60,000 nt of DNA from Tubiluchus corallicola (GCA_030141605.1 JAQGDQ010000131.1:250001-310000), one strand, 5' to 3'; positions 35,412-45,962 are shown, counted from the first letter of the stretch. Translations and numbers: made by a program. Notes: generated by a model not told the origin, from the letters alone.

Positions 35412-38400
35412 TGTCGTCGTCGTCGTCGTCGTCATCATCATCATCATCATCATTATTATTATTATTATCATTATTATTATTGTTGTTGTTATTATTATTA
35501 TTATTTACTTAAAATTTTATACGAAATTTTGTAGCCCAGAGCCATTTACTTTGCTGGTTTAATTAGTAGTAGGCTTACCTAAATTTAAACTTTTTGAAAT
35601 ATGATGTACTAGTATTTGCTTGGCAAAGAAAAGAAAAAAGACAGTTACGACGGATTAAAAATGATTTGACAAAACAACGAAATGGTTGAAATCTGAGAGT
35701 TTGTAGTTGAAATGAAAGGTTCGTATTTGAAAAACCTTTGTTTAAATATAGATTTAATTCAAAGCTTTCCACATAATAATTTTCAATGGTGTACAAGTGA
35801 TTTCTTTCGAGATCACTCATAGGTAATATCAAAAATTTTAAATGTTAATAGATATTAATAATGTGGGATTAGAAATGTTATACGTACACTGTTTTCCTTC
35901 GTATAATTGAGACCATGTACTTGCTCAAGATGAACATCAATCTCGTCCAATATCTTCTTAATTCGTTTATGCTCTTTGTCCGTGTGTTTGACTTTGAACA
36001 AACCAATCTGACGGTTGAACTCATAAAGTGAAGTTCGCGATCCTCTGGTAGGCTAAAATACACCAAAATTACTTTTTTAATAAGTAAATTAATCAATTGA
36101 TCAACTGACCGATCAACAAACCAACCAACCAACTGACCGAAAACCATTCAGCAACAGCTCAACTGACTGTTATAATTCATCAAGTAAGGTCTAGAAAAAA
36201 GCAACACGATAATTATACCAATGACAAGAAAAAAGTAGTAAAGAAAACGAGACTAAATTATCGAAAAAAACAAGACAACAGTGAGTTTTGATGAGAAAGT
36301 TGTTAATAAAAAATAAATAAACTACGTAAGTACGCATAAGCTAAATAGCTATTTCTCATCTGTCAGTTATCGACGGTTGTGCCGCCACTCGTCGCTAACC
36401 GGTATTAACTGTTGCCTGTATTGCTATAGCAGTCTGGGCAAGTTATATACTCCAGTAACCATAATGAAGAAACAATCTTAGCTATTTTGTACAACTTACG
36501 GAAATTTAGCCTGAAGTAAACAGGCAGCCGGGCGTGCCATTAAAGTTAAATGAAATGTTGACCCCATCTTGACCTCGTCTTAAACGAGCTGAACTTTTGT
36601 TAAAGACAGTCGGAGTCCGACGTTTTGGCGAGTACAACAATGCAATCTCCAGGCACTGAACATTTTTACCTAGATAATAAGTGCTGCTATAATTGGAAGA
36701 ATTTTAAAGCTAACTGTTTTTTGCCACACATGACTAAGAAAAAGGGCATACATATAAAGAAAAGAGGAAAACTGGATGAATGATGGGGTTCCCGCGGACT
36801 CGTGCCCAGTAGCATGTATCAAAGGCTTGATCGTTAAGTCTTAAGTTGCTAAAATTACCAAGATTACGATTCTTTGGGGCTTGGTCCAAATGTTAAACTG
36901 ATGACTTCAGTCCTCGGTAATTAGTGATCAGAAAAAGCTGATGCTAAAGCTCTCATAAAATTAAAGTGCATTTGTTTACTTGTTTGTTTCTTATAAACAC
37001 ATAAACAAACAAACTGAACAAACCGGTAAAAATTTGCTATGATTACAGAATAAAATATCCAGGAGTGTGGCAGATTACATTTTTCAAAGCGGGGTGCTTT
37101 TCGGCTAAATATATGGGGTTCATTAAAAGAAATTTTACAAGACGCTGTAATATAAATTTTTAGAAAATGTAATAACCTTTTTAAATAATAATAATTATTG
37201 ATGAAATTTTTTTATTAAAAATTCATGTTTTGTCACGTCTGTACACTATCTGACAGACAAACTATACTAGTTTAATTTAAAGAACATATTTAAGCGCAAA
37301 ATTTCAACTAAGCTAAGGCAAAAAGCTGATATGTGAGACTTTTGACATTTTTGGAGTTACTCTGCCAACGTTTTCTTAACTAATTTTCATCTGGTGATAT
37401 TAGACTGTAAGACAATCCAAAGTACCAGTGAAATTACATAAATTTTCATTATTGTGACATATAGTGGAGCTGTGTCATTGTATAGTTTCTTCAAGGATGC
37501 TGTTGTCACTTTGAAGTTCGTAAAAATATTTCGTATCTTCAATCCAATTCAAATAGTTAGAAATTTTTGCAGCAACAATCACTGTCGTGAAATCATTTTT
37601 GTCAGTTGCGCTGACTATGACACCAATCACATCTGCTGTATCGGTTAGTACCATAGGTCCTCCTGAATCACCTTCTGTAACACTACGAGTCGCATAATAC
37701 GTGCAGATATTAGTGACTTTGCTATAATAAATACAGGCACCAATATCAAGTACCGTTAATTCAGCTTTCTGTAAACGATCGTGTATACGTTTTGGCAAGC
37801 CTCTAATTCCAAGAGTACCCCATCCTGCAATTAAAACTTGTTTATTAATATAATCGTGTCTGTCACAAATTGGCAATTTAGCAGGTAGAACGTCGTTGGC
37901 ACTTCCTGTAATGATGGTATACTCAACGCGTCTGTTCAATCGTACAAGTGCAAGATCGTGCTTCGACCAATGTCCACGGCTCGAGTTGTAGCTAGGATAC
38001 AACTTATACCACCTTACCCAACGGATTACAGGCGACTCCCACACGTTGTTGTCTCCGATATATATTTTTAAATGTTTTCCAGGTTCTTTAACTTTTTTAA
38101 AACAATGGGCTGCTGTCAATACCCATACATTATCGATTATAGTTCCTCCACAAGATGTACCATTAAAGACAAGAAAAACTATATAAGTAAATTCTCTTTC
38201 AACGACTTCTTCTCCACCACGAATCCTTGGTTCAGCAGGATGTTTCGTAACATCATCAAATGAACTTCCAGTAGATGTGGAAGACAAGGGCGCCAATGTA
38301 CACAGACATGCATCAAACCAGAGTCATGTGTGACAGACTAGGATAAGAATAGTTGGCACATCCATTTCGCCTTCCAATTGAGATTACAAATTTAGAGTAG

Positions 38401-41357
38401 TACAAATAGTCCTCATTCAGGAACTCTTTGGAGTAATACTAACATGTAGATCTTTTGTTTAGATTCACACATGGAGAGATATGCAGAAGTAACACACGAA
38501 TGCCACTATAAATAACTAATGCAGGAGCAATCATGAGTTGTACACGTAGGAATATTATACTAAAAATAAGGTTAACTTGTAAAGGGCGTTTGCAATGATT
38601 ACTTCTGTACAGATCCAGAGATTGAGAACATTTGTTAAGCATCATGCTTGACAATTATTGTACAAAATAATAGCCTATCTTTTTGAGAACTAGGAAAATA
38701 CCGAAAGTACTCTTTTAAAGGCTTGTAAAAATGTAAAACTTTTTACAAATCCCTGTACAATAAATTACAGGAGATCGGTGACATCAGAACAATGAGCCTG
38801 ACATTGTCTTGCAGTTGCGACATTTAAAAACTTGTTTATCAGTTATCCACCAAATGTAAAAACAAGCCGCACAATGGAACATTGTGAGAATGGAATAGGC
38901 CTGAAAACACCAGTCACTTCTCCTGTATCTTTTAAACCCATATGCCAACTTGGATTACCGTCTGCACCACCTGAATCAATGTAGTTTGATTCATATATCT
39001 GCAGGTTCAATGCGGCTCAATATCTGATACGTGCAGATATTAGTGACTTTACTAAAATAACGACAGCCACAAATATTGTCATTTACTGTTAATTCGGCTT
39101 TCTACAATCGATCATGTAGGCGTTTTGTTAAGTCTTTAATCCCAGAACTTCCACATCCTGGGATTAGAACCTTTTCGTTAATGTACTCATCTTAGCAACA
39201 AATAGCAATTTAGTAGACAGAATATCGTTTTCGCTTCCTGTAATGATGGTGCCCACAATACGTCTGTTCATTCGCACAAGAGCAAGATCATGCTCCCACT
39301 AATAGCCTCTCGAGTTTCATCTAGGATGCAACTTCTACCACCTAACCCATCGGATTAATAGTAACTTCCACACGATGTTTTAAGTGTTCTCTAGATTCTT
39401 CAACTCGTCCAAAAGAGTGGGCTGCTGCCAATACCCAGAGATCGATATGACAAATCCTTCACAACAGTTAGCAGGAAAGATTAGAAGAACTATATAAGGA
39501 AATTCTCTTTCAATTATGCTTCTCCACCACGAATCCTTGGCTGAGCAGTAATGATGAGGACAATATAGACAAACCGGCAACAAACTAGAGTCATGTGTTA
39601 CACACTAACACAAGTACAGCTGCCTAATCCATTTTGCCTTCTAGTTAGGACCACAGTAGTTATTTCCATACAGATCATTTGTTTACAATCACTCATACAG
39701 AAATACTCAGAAATAACACATGCACGTCACTGTCATAAAAAATTCATACTGGAGTAATCATGGGAAATGCATATAATTATGAAGATGATACTAACTTTGC
39801 TCTTCAAACACTTCTGTATCGTCCCAGAAATCAAAAAATCTTTGTTCAGTACCGTGTTTAACAATTGTGTAGTTTGAAAAATCTAAAATATTTTGTGAAA
39901 CAATAAAATTGCATCAGAAAACAATAGCCTGACATTGTCGTGCAGCTGCAACCAGCAAATGTGAAAACAAGCGCACAACATACTTTTCTTTACTTATGAT
40001 TCTTTTTCTGTGCAAAACTTTTAGCCGCGGATTTAGCCTCTATGACTGAATATTCGCTGAAAATATTTTTGATTAGCATGCTGAATTGGTCAAAATTCTT
40101 GATACTGTGAAACAGAAGATTACCAGACTAGGAACTTATTGCAAGATTCAGCATTTCAAGTAAGATGTATTCCCAAGATCAGTGATGTGGTAAATTGGAA
40201 AAGATCGTTTAAGTCCTTAACAATTCACATTTTCTAACAGTAGCGCCCATCTAAATGGAATTAATGTAATTACCAAGGTTTGACTGTTGAAGTATACGCA
40301 ATATCACCTGCTCTATTTATGCCTAAGTCTTTGCAGTATACTAACAATTTTGCCAGATTGGATTCAGACCTTGAAGAACTTGAAAATGTAGAACAGGAAA
40401 CTACTGGAGAATTAAGTTTTCAACTCAATAATTTAACTATGCAAAAGTAGACAATTCAAAGTGCTATTTAGAGCCGAGACCACATAGGAAAACCTCACTA
40501 CTTAAACTGCATCTAAACATGGAAAAATCCACGGGAAGGATATCTGTTTTTCTGACTTTCTGGACTGTTCAATACAGTTAAGTTAAGTATATCTAATATA
40601 AAACTTCATTCATAGTATGTGGATATGTCTTGTATGAAGGAGATGCCGGCAAACTATTTTTTGCACGATTTCATGCAACTTGCACAGCTTTTTGTCAAAA
40701 GTGTACGTTACAGAAGTAACTTACAAGATACGTGTATCACAAATCTTTTGCAAATCTGCAGAAATTTGCACAATTTAAGTACGAAAGCACCATAGGATGA
40801 CGGCTTTGCTTTGCCTCTCAGCTTGATTTCGTTAATGATATTCAATAGTGTACTTCTTTTTTTGTTTTCTTTGCGTGGCCATGAATGAATTTAAAAGTGA
40901 ATCAATGGCTCCCACTCTTTCTATGAAAGACCTATGAACGGTTTAGTATGACCAGAGATTTTTTTGAAGCTTTTTGACTGAAGCTAGGCCGATTTCAGCC
41001 GTACGTAAACTTCAGAAACGTACGCAATACCAATATCCAAAACTTTTGCAAAGCATCAACAGTTTAGTAAAGATCAAGCTAAACTTCTCTTGCAACGCGA
41101 GGTCATTCACCTAATGCCGTATAAATTATTACAGATAATGTTACACAGTGTTTTTAACATTACAAAAGTTATTACAATTCGTCCACTCTTATTACTTAAA
41201 TGATCGATATTACTCACGTAAATAATAGAATTTCTAGTTTTATAGCAATTTGTGCTATAATAAATTGTACATAACGTGAACCAGTCACAGGCTCGAAATT
41301 GGAAAAAAAATTTCAATGAGTACCGTAAATGCCTAGGCAGAGAATGAAGTTCATCCA

Positions 41358-41456
<99 letters not shown>

Positions 41457-42035
41457 CAGCTTCCTCCGCAAACATTATGAAATATTGAATTTACAGGTGT
41501 TTCACTGAATTCTGCTTATATAAATGTGAGACTGAAAATTGCTTGTGGTGCATATACGCTGAAACTGGTACAAGTTAAATCACTTAGCGAGACGTGAGAT
41601 CTGTCGATATATGCAATATAACCCAGCACACAGTGAAAAAAGGCTCTTGCCTTTGAGCATAAAACGGGGAGAGAAATGAAATTATGAGTATGTAACAGTT
41701 TTGAAAATTTGGAATATTTACACAGTTTTTTTTGTTTGGAGCAAATAGTTCTATTAGAAAGAGAAGTGACTTTGTAGAACTGTAAATGTTTGTAGAACGG
41801 AATTGTTATCTCACTGCTATTAAGGGTTTCTTTTCTTAGTTATTGTGTGATTATTAATTATAGTGTTTAACAAGCCTAATTTTTAGTGGTTTCAACGAAT
41901 TTTGTGATTTTTAGGATATTTACTTACCAAGCGAACCTGAATCTGTCCTGGTGGAAAACACGTGACGTAATCCAAAATCACAGGTATCAAGAAACACAGG
42001 TATAAGCACAGGTAGGACGTATGATGCGTCCGCAT
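19051..42035 (-). CDS. Secreted astacin metalloprotease (astacin-EGF-CUB-Thr linker-TSP1), NAS-like
   Basis: Exons read with matching phases: 42035-41928 (signal peptide, MRTHHTSYLCLYLCFLIPV...), 36052-35888 (prodomain, charged helix), 29940-29855 (RKRK furin-like site, then WDTSSPIPYLF), 29249-29114 (RWAVKHWEEQTCIRFRD), 28154-28091 (CSSEVGKNGQTQVSL), 27338-27144 (HEIGHSLGFWHEQ zinc site and the MHY Met-turn), 26854-26725 (end of catalytic domain), 25347-25210 (EGF), 23665-23556 and 23459-23216 (CUB), 22745-21890 (Thr-rich linker and first half of TSP1). One of two terminal exons follows: 19658-19478 or 19186-19051. The HExxHxxGxxH motif is intact, so an active zinc endopeptidase is expected, secreted as a zymogen. 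Order and domains match nematode NAS-33 to NAS-39-type astacins, implicated in cuticle or matrix processing; the substrate here is unknown. Exon 35888 ends in phase 0 and 29940 needs phase 2, so at least one small prodomain exon is unplaced. Confidence 0.9.
19478..19658 (-). CDS. Metalloprotease terminal exon A (proximal), alternative C-terminus
   Basis: Acceptor TTTCCAAG at 19659, phase 2 entry giving S-GQVLVEKRDCNVTVRSCG and CCKGWRPRRSSC, then a longer basic tail (VRAKRQFSGSVRSLTD) to a stop at 19478. Cysteine spacing and the TVRxCGxG and CCxGWRP motifs are shared with exon B. A possible donor (AGG/GTGCGA) after LPFR would leave phase 0, which does not fit exon B, so A and B appear to be alternatives rather than consecutive exons. 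Confidence 0.75.
21671..21706. repeat. (GA)n microsatellite
   Basis: A short GA run inside a longer purine-rich tract (about 21660-21870) just downstream of the TSP1 exon. Confidence 0.95.
22280..22510 (-). repeat. Coding (ACN)n tract, Thr-rich linker
   Basis: Imperfect ACT/ACA/ACC triplets on the minus strand encode a Thr-rich, Pro-spotted linker between CUB and TSP1 of the metalloprotease, a probable O-glycosylated mucin-like stalk. On the plus strand it shows as GTA/GTT triplets. Length polymorphism is likely. Confidence 0.85.
22862..23109. repeat. Intronic minisatellite, period about 36-38 bp
   Basis: At least six degenerate copies carrying the landmarks AAGTTACCACATTAGGAA and TCCTGGACTCA, e.g. 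at 22878, 22914, 22950, 22987, 23060 and 23090. Lies in the intron between the second CUB exon and the linker exon. Confidence 0.9.
23945..24025 (-). other. tRNA-like or SINE relic
   Basis: The minus strand carries an A-box-like ACCGAGTGGCTTTGCGGC and a B-box-like GGTTCAAATCC at tRNA-like spacing. No acceptor stem or complete cloverleaf could be made. Probably a tRNA-derived SINE fragment rather than a functional tRNA. Confidence 0.35.
25675..25791 (+). rRNA. 5S rRNA-like sequence, probably the head of a retroelement
   Basis: From CTACGGCC at 25676 to GGTGCTGTAGG at 25790 it follows metazoan 5S rRNA, including AACACCGGTTCTCGTC, GATCACCGAAGTTAAGCAAC (internal control region) and GGTGACCGCC. 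Several substitutions in normally conserved positions (ACGTAGAGCC, TAGTGCTTGGACGGG) and the absence of a T-run directly after the 3' end argue against an ordinary 5S gene. The following sequence is unrelated and GC-richer. Confidence 0.75.
25675..26220 (+). mobile_element. Composite 5S-headed element (SINE3-like or 5S-targeted retroelement remnant)
   Basis: The 5S-like head passes without a break into about 420 bp that is visibly more GC-rich than the surrounding intron. That part includes an open stretch (25882-26163) and another frame reading RFPLNYTREEERRFLLSGQ. The architecture suits a 5S-derived SINE or a non-LTR element inserted in or fused to 5S. No target duplication or poly(A) tail was found and the right boundary (about 26220) is estimated. 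Confidence 0.55.
26955..27072. repeat. Compound (GTT)n(ATT)n(GTT)n(GAT)n microsatellite
   Basis: Pure triplet blocks in sequence, ending with GAT; intronic, between the last two astacin-domain exons. Confidence 0.95.
31533..31586. repeat. (CAT)n microsatellite
   Basis: About 18 perfect CAT/ATC triplets in a long intron of the metalloprotease gene; ATC-rich interrupted sequence continues to about 31850. Confidence 0.95.
31848..31909. repeat. Perfect 18-bp inverted repeat with 26-bp AT loop
   Basis: GCAAGGACTACTATACAC (31848-31865) and its exact reverse complement at 31892-31909. A strong potential stem-loop, possibly a relic of a small inverted-repeat element; no target duplication identified. 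Confidence 0.9.
32885..33630. repeat. Degenerate minisatellite, period about 38 bp, roughly 20 copies
   Basis: The motif GGCATTCATATCAGCATAAC followed by CAATACTTTGTAACTTT recurs in diverged form through the interval (e.g. 32957, 33086, 33170, 33210, 33355, 33470, 33570). The copies differ by many substitutions and small indels, so the array is old. It sits in an intron of the metalloprotease gene. No consistent reading frame. Confidence 0.8.
34225..34330. repeat. Degenerate (AAAC/AAAT/GAAT)n tetranucleotide tract
   Basis: Interrupted ACAAACAAAT/GAATAAAC units; intronic. Confidence 0.8.
35303..35507. repeat. Compound (ATT)n(ATC)n(GTC)n(ATC)n(ATT)n microsatellite
   Basis: Triplet blocks arranged nearly symmetrically: ATT outside, ATC next, a short GTC core near 35412-35432, then ATC and ATT again. 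Intronic, just downstream of the prodomain exon. Confidence 0.95.
37475..38296 (-). CDS. Trypsin-family (S1) serine protease-like gene, start codon unclear
   Basis: A continuous 273-residue frame with activation site RIRGG (24-28) and the triad in context: TAAHC (His64), HDLALVRL (Asp114), GDSGGP (Ser211). Residue 189 (six before the catalytic Ser) is Ser, suggesting chymotrypsin- or elastase-like rather than tryptic preference. The Cys normally at 191 is Thr (SVTEGDSGG), so one standard disulphide is lost. No in-frame ATG precedes the domain: the frame opens after a TGA, and the ATG expected from the paralogue (at about 38333) is out of frame with a TGA at codon 5. A separate signal-peptide exon or recent inactivation are the options. 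Single exon in the visible part, nested in intron 1 (41927-36053) of the metalloprotease gene on the same strand. Confidence 0.8.
   Translation of the reverse strand: MAPLSSTSTGSSFDDVTKHPAEPRIRGGEEVVEREFTYIVFLVFNGTSCGGTIIDNVWVLTAAHCFKKVKEPGKHLKIYIGDNNVWESPVIRWVRWYKLYPSYNSSRGHWSKHDLALVRLNRRVEYTIITGSANDVLPAKLPICDRHDYINKQVLIAGWGTLGIRGLPKRIHDRLQKAELTVLDIGACIYYSKVTNICTYYATRSVTEGDSGGPMVLTDTADVIGVIVSATDKNDFTTVIVAAKISNYLNWIEDTKYFYELQSDNSILEETIQ
38940..39594 (-). pseudogene. Duplicated S1 serine protease pseudogene
   Basis: Paralogue of the gene just downstream. It keeps a clean start and signal peptide (ATG at 39594, MTLVCCRFVYIVLIIT, then PRIRGGE), a His loop WVLAAAHS (Cys changed to Ser), HDLALVR and DSGGA. 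Frameshifts and stops (e.g. TAG just before WEHDLALVR, and a frame change after RGGE) break it. Flanks also match the other copy, so a segment of over 1 kb was duplicated. Confidence 0.85.
39990..41355. other. Intron 1 sequence without recognised gene
   Basis: AT-rich, with a short plus-strand open stretch at about 40316-40449 (MPKSLQYTNNFARL...) that may be a decayed retroelement piece but lacks a diagnostic motif. Confidence 0.35.
41359..41455. repeat. (ATT)n microsatellite
   Basis: About 32 nearly perfect ATT triplets in intron 1 of the metalloprotease gene. Confidence 0.98.
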
Positions 42036-42039
42036 CTCT

Positions 42040-43130
42040 CTAAACCGGACTCTGCAGCCGCTGAGGCTGCTTCAGACATTTAGAATCGAAAGCGAAGGTC
42101 ATTTGATCATTTTCCGTATACGCAAACGTCGGCACCGCTCACCTGTACCGTTCTACCTGTGCTTTACTTGTTTTACCTGTGCAGGTAACTGTCTACGCTC
42201 TTTCTGGGTCAACTTCGTACGCGCGTAGCGAGACGCCTGCATTCAAACCGTCCGCTAGCTGTTCTTTTCTAACCGGTCAGATTTCACTAAAAATGGTTCG
42301 TCCGGCACACGTCAGAGTGCGCTTTGTCTTCCCACATTGAGACTAACATTCACTTTCATTTCATTTCACATTTGCAACAGGATGTTTGTCGAAATGAGTT
42401 CACTGGTTGTGTTTGTACCATGCTCTGTGTGTGTCATGGTGTCCGAACCCACTAAATCGACCTTGTGCTTGACAGAAATCATCGCAAAAAATAAAATATG
42501 GCGTACGTCTCACGAGGCCATCATCACAGGTCACCATCAGAATGAGAAAAACTGTGCATCCTCTTTAACTTGCCCCTTGTAAAGATGTTCTCCTAACTTC
42601 ATAATTTCTTGTTTTTGTTTTGAAGATGTTCCGTAATTCCTCACGTGTCCTTGACCAGTTGAGATAAATATTTGACACACTTGGCTCTTTGTGAATGAGA
42701 GAACGGTGTTAGCCTTCTTTTGGGGAGAATGTAGATTACACTGCAAAAGAACATAATCAGCCGACGAGAAAAGCAGAAAAAGGAGAAAGAAATAGCATAA
42801 AAGGAAATAGTATTCTGTTGCTGCACTGGGTTATTCTTCTATAAAAAAAGGATCCGAAGAGGTATGCATGTATGGTAGAGTTTTAGTAAGAGAATGACTG
42901 CTTAATGACATTTGGGGTTAGAATAACCAAATAAGCGAACGAACAAATAGAATGAGCCCGATAGACAAGCAAACAAACGAATGAAAGAAAAAGCAAGAGA
43001 CCGAATGACAAAAAATGAACAAGAAAATGACAAACAAAAGAATAGTTGGGCAAACAAGCAAATGAAACGGATGAATAATAAGGAAATTATAATAATAAGC
43101 AAGGGAATTTTAGAAACGAAATAAAAAATG
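42040..43130. other. Probable promoter and 5' flank of the metalloprotease gene
   Basis: Upstream (minus-strand sense) of the signal-peptide exon. The 5' leader continues above 42035. GC content rises around 42050-42330. No TATA box was identified at a convincing distance, and no coding sequence seen. Confidence 0.35.
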
Positions 43131-43132
43131 AA

Positions 43133-43282
43133 TGAATTAATTAATAAATGAACGAATGAGTGAGTGAATGAATGAATGAATGAGTGAGTGAGTGAGTGAG
43201 TGAGTGAGTGAGTGAGTGAATGAATGAGTGAATGAATCAATCAATCAGTCAGTCAGTCAATCAGTCAGTCAGTCAGTCAATT

Positions 43283-43332
<50 letters not shown>

Positions 43333-43365
43333 CAATCAAACATTCAATCAATCAATCTATCAATA
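43133..43365. repeat. Tetranucleotide arrays (GAAT/GAGT)n, (CAGT)n, (CAAT)n
   Basis: Adjacent blocks GAATGAAT, GAGTGAGT, TCAGTCAG and CAATCAAT, apparently derived from one another by single-base changes. Confidence 0.95.
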
Positions 43366-43379
43366 AAGGTCTAGCAAGC

Positions 43380-44640
43380 ACAAGATTCGGTAGGTGAACT
43401 AACAGGCACAGTATGCAAACTTAGCGGACATTTATTGGCAAAATGCGGGTCAGTAAACCACCCACAAATCCACTCCACCCGAAAGTAGATCCGCCTTTTG
43501 CGCGGTAGCATAGCACAATCGCATTGGAATTAGAGCGAGAAGTTTACGTGGCCATGCCTTGGTGTTACACTAGTGCAGCATAGTTTAGTTGATGTTATAT
43601 TGCTCTATTCCTGGAATACTGTAACAAAGGTATAACATAACGCAGGATGCGAACCATCTTATCAAAAATTAGCCCTAGAAAACGTTGGTTCATCTTGCAA
43701 AAATAAATATTAAGCCACTCCAACTGGACTGCAACGTCGTTTTGGAGCCAATTATTAACCAAGAATAAGAATAGATTTTCATCGTTTTAGTACTCACTCA
43801 ACTCATCTTAGTTGTTTATTATAGCTGTATTCAAATCCGAGCTTAGGTTACCGAGATACAGAGACGACACTGATTAATGATTAGCAAAATTTACAATTAT
43901 TTTGCTTCCCCCAGCGTTTCCCGTGGCATACTCTTAAAACTGTCACATCGAAAAAACGAAAAACAATCTTCCATGCTCTGCGGTCGCATTCTAAAAATCG
44001 CTTGCAAACACTGCGCTATCATTGCTGGCTCATCAAAAAGTGGCTGATGGTAGTCGCTAGTGTGAGTTGCGCTCCGAAAAAAATTAACACATCATAGAAT
44101 GCTGCATATGTTCTTTACATTGGTTGAATGAACATTTACTCAAATAGCTTAACCATTTAATCCTATTACATAATACTACGTAAAATTTGTTGCGAGTATT
44201 GAAGAGTCTTTAAGTATCTTATCTACACTAATAATTTTCTGTCTGTGGCAAGACGGTAGATAAAATTAATAACCTAGTGACCGTCATTATAAATGTAGAA
44301 GGTTCACTCAAATGTTATTTGATTTCATTAAAATGCATTTAAAATTGCATTTAAAAAGTCATCGCATCATGATCAATTAATTTTTTAGCGATTATATGCG
44401 CTACTCAAACGTCTCAAATCATTGCGATTTGTTGCAAATTGTTCCAATGTGGGTTTTATATGTGTGCAAATAATAACGCTACATACGTATATGTGTATTT
44501 ATCGTATTATCCGTACATGTAGACAAAATTTTCACAAGAAGCCGGCAAGTGGTTTTCCATTGTCACATACATACAGTTACAGTTTTACAGTTCAGTTGTC
44601 ACAGAAAATCACAATGTTATAGAACTTAAACCTCAGACCG
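43380..44640. other. No gene recognised
   Basis: AT-rich sequence without coherent coding potential or recognisable element ends. Confidence 0.4.
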
Positions 44641-44649
44641 TTTTCGATT

Positions 44650-45560
44650 TGTTTTCATCCATACTCTAATATACCAGATGAAATGTACATTACTACAATT
44701 CTACCAAAGTATGTTAAACTTACTGTTAAAGTTGGGAACACCTTAGGAAGCACTTTTAGTACAAATATTGGGGTCCACAGGGAGACTGTCTTAGTCCAAT
44801 GCTTTTCACGTTCTACCTAGCAAATGCACTTAAGATCCAAACTCCCCCAAATGATGATCATGATTACGATACCACTGTCTGCAATAACCTTTTTCAACAT
44901 GTTCTGGACCATTCCTATCCTGCTTTGGAATCCAATGAACCATTCCTTATTGATCAACAATACGCAGATGTTATAGGATGGATTAGTGTATCAAATTTTC
45001 AAACTAACACAATAAAAGGGATTTTCCAAAATAAAACTAGAGAAAAGAAATCTTCAAGTAAACCAGTCAAAAACAGAAGAATATATTATTGCAAGAGATG
45101 GTAATCAGTCTCGGAAAACGTGCAAGAATGTATTAACTAGCAAGAAATAAAATCTTAACATAAGACTTCGATGATATAATGCTTACGTTACCACCATATT
45201 TACGTACAACAGCGAAACTTTGGGTTTAACGATTCCTCAAGAAAAACAGATTGACACATTTCATAGAAGTCTTCTATGGAAAGTTTTAAAGATGACATGG
45301 CCATACATAATCAAAAATGAAGATTTGTACACCAGAACGAAAGAAACTTCTTGGAGTTCAAAAGTCAAGATCCGAAGATTAAGATAGCTAGGACATGGAT
45401 AGTTAAGATAAATAAAGATGTTCAACAACTTCAACCAAATCTATCTTTGGGAGTAGAAGAATTTACGCAGTTAACTGCAGATAGAAGTGGGTGAAATACT
45501 CTGATAAATGTTGATACCTCAATGCCTACAATAGGTGGAATGAGTCTTTGAAGAAAAATA
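44650..45560 (+). mobile_element. Non-LTR retrotransposon reverse transcriptase and C-terminal relic
   Basis: The frame at 44780-44840 reads GDCLSPMLFTFYLANALKIQ (the QGDxLSPxLFxxYL motif); 44940 onward reads PFLIDQQYADVIGWIS, the catalytic YADD box degraded to YADV. A later frame at 45230-45400 reads TIPQEKQIDTFHRSLLW and NEDLYTRTKETSWSS, then RRLR.LGHG, the usual C-terminal end of such polyproteins. Frameshifts and the damaged catalytic motif show it is inactive. The clade was not settled. Confidence 0.8.
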
Positions 45561-45962
45561 CTCTAATATGTTTCGGTTATTATGAGTCATATGTTAATCA
45601 AATGCAAGAAAAAATTCAAGACACTACTTTTATGCACTTTCGGCAAGGATTCTGTTTCTCTTGAGAATGCGCTGATAAGCTTAATTTTTGATCAGTTAGA
45701 AACGTGTAACTGAATTAACGTTCACTTTCGCTTGTAACGTGATTATATTATTGTAATTATTCCGTATTCTACAGGCGTTTTCTTCAGCTCAGGGCAATGT
45801 GAAGAAAACAGTCCTGTCAGCAGCCTTGTCTTAAGGTCGAACTGAGTGCTACAAACGTTCAGTAATACTGGTTGTAATCAATGCACTAATCATTAATCAA
45901 CCTGTCCGTATAGTTTACATTGATCTTGTTTTACACTAGTTCTACTTGTGTATTGTTGGTAT

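Larger units (their letters stand above)
37440..39985. repeat. Diverged tandem segmental duplication carrying the serine protease genes
   Basis: Beyond the coding parts, the 5' flanks correspond: around 38335/39600 (GTGACAGACTA / GTTACACACTA), around 38470/39695 (CACACATGGAGAGATATGCAG / CACTCATACAGAAATACTCAG), and around 38795/39925 (GCCTGACATTGTC, then AATGTAAAAACAAG / AATGTGAAAACAAG). Copy offset is about 1.1-1.3 kb. Confidence 0.8.

Noticed and set aside
36790-36860. tRNA B-box-like GGGTTCCCGCGGACTCG
   Set aside because: No A box or stem pairing at the right distance.
40300-40450. Short plus-strand open stretch MPKSLQYTNNFARL...
   Set aside because: Might be retroelement debris, but no diagnostic motif to support it.
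43133-43365. CRISPR-like regular repetition
   Set aside because: Plain tetranucleotide microsatellites without unique spacers, in a eukaryotic genome.
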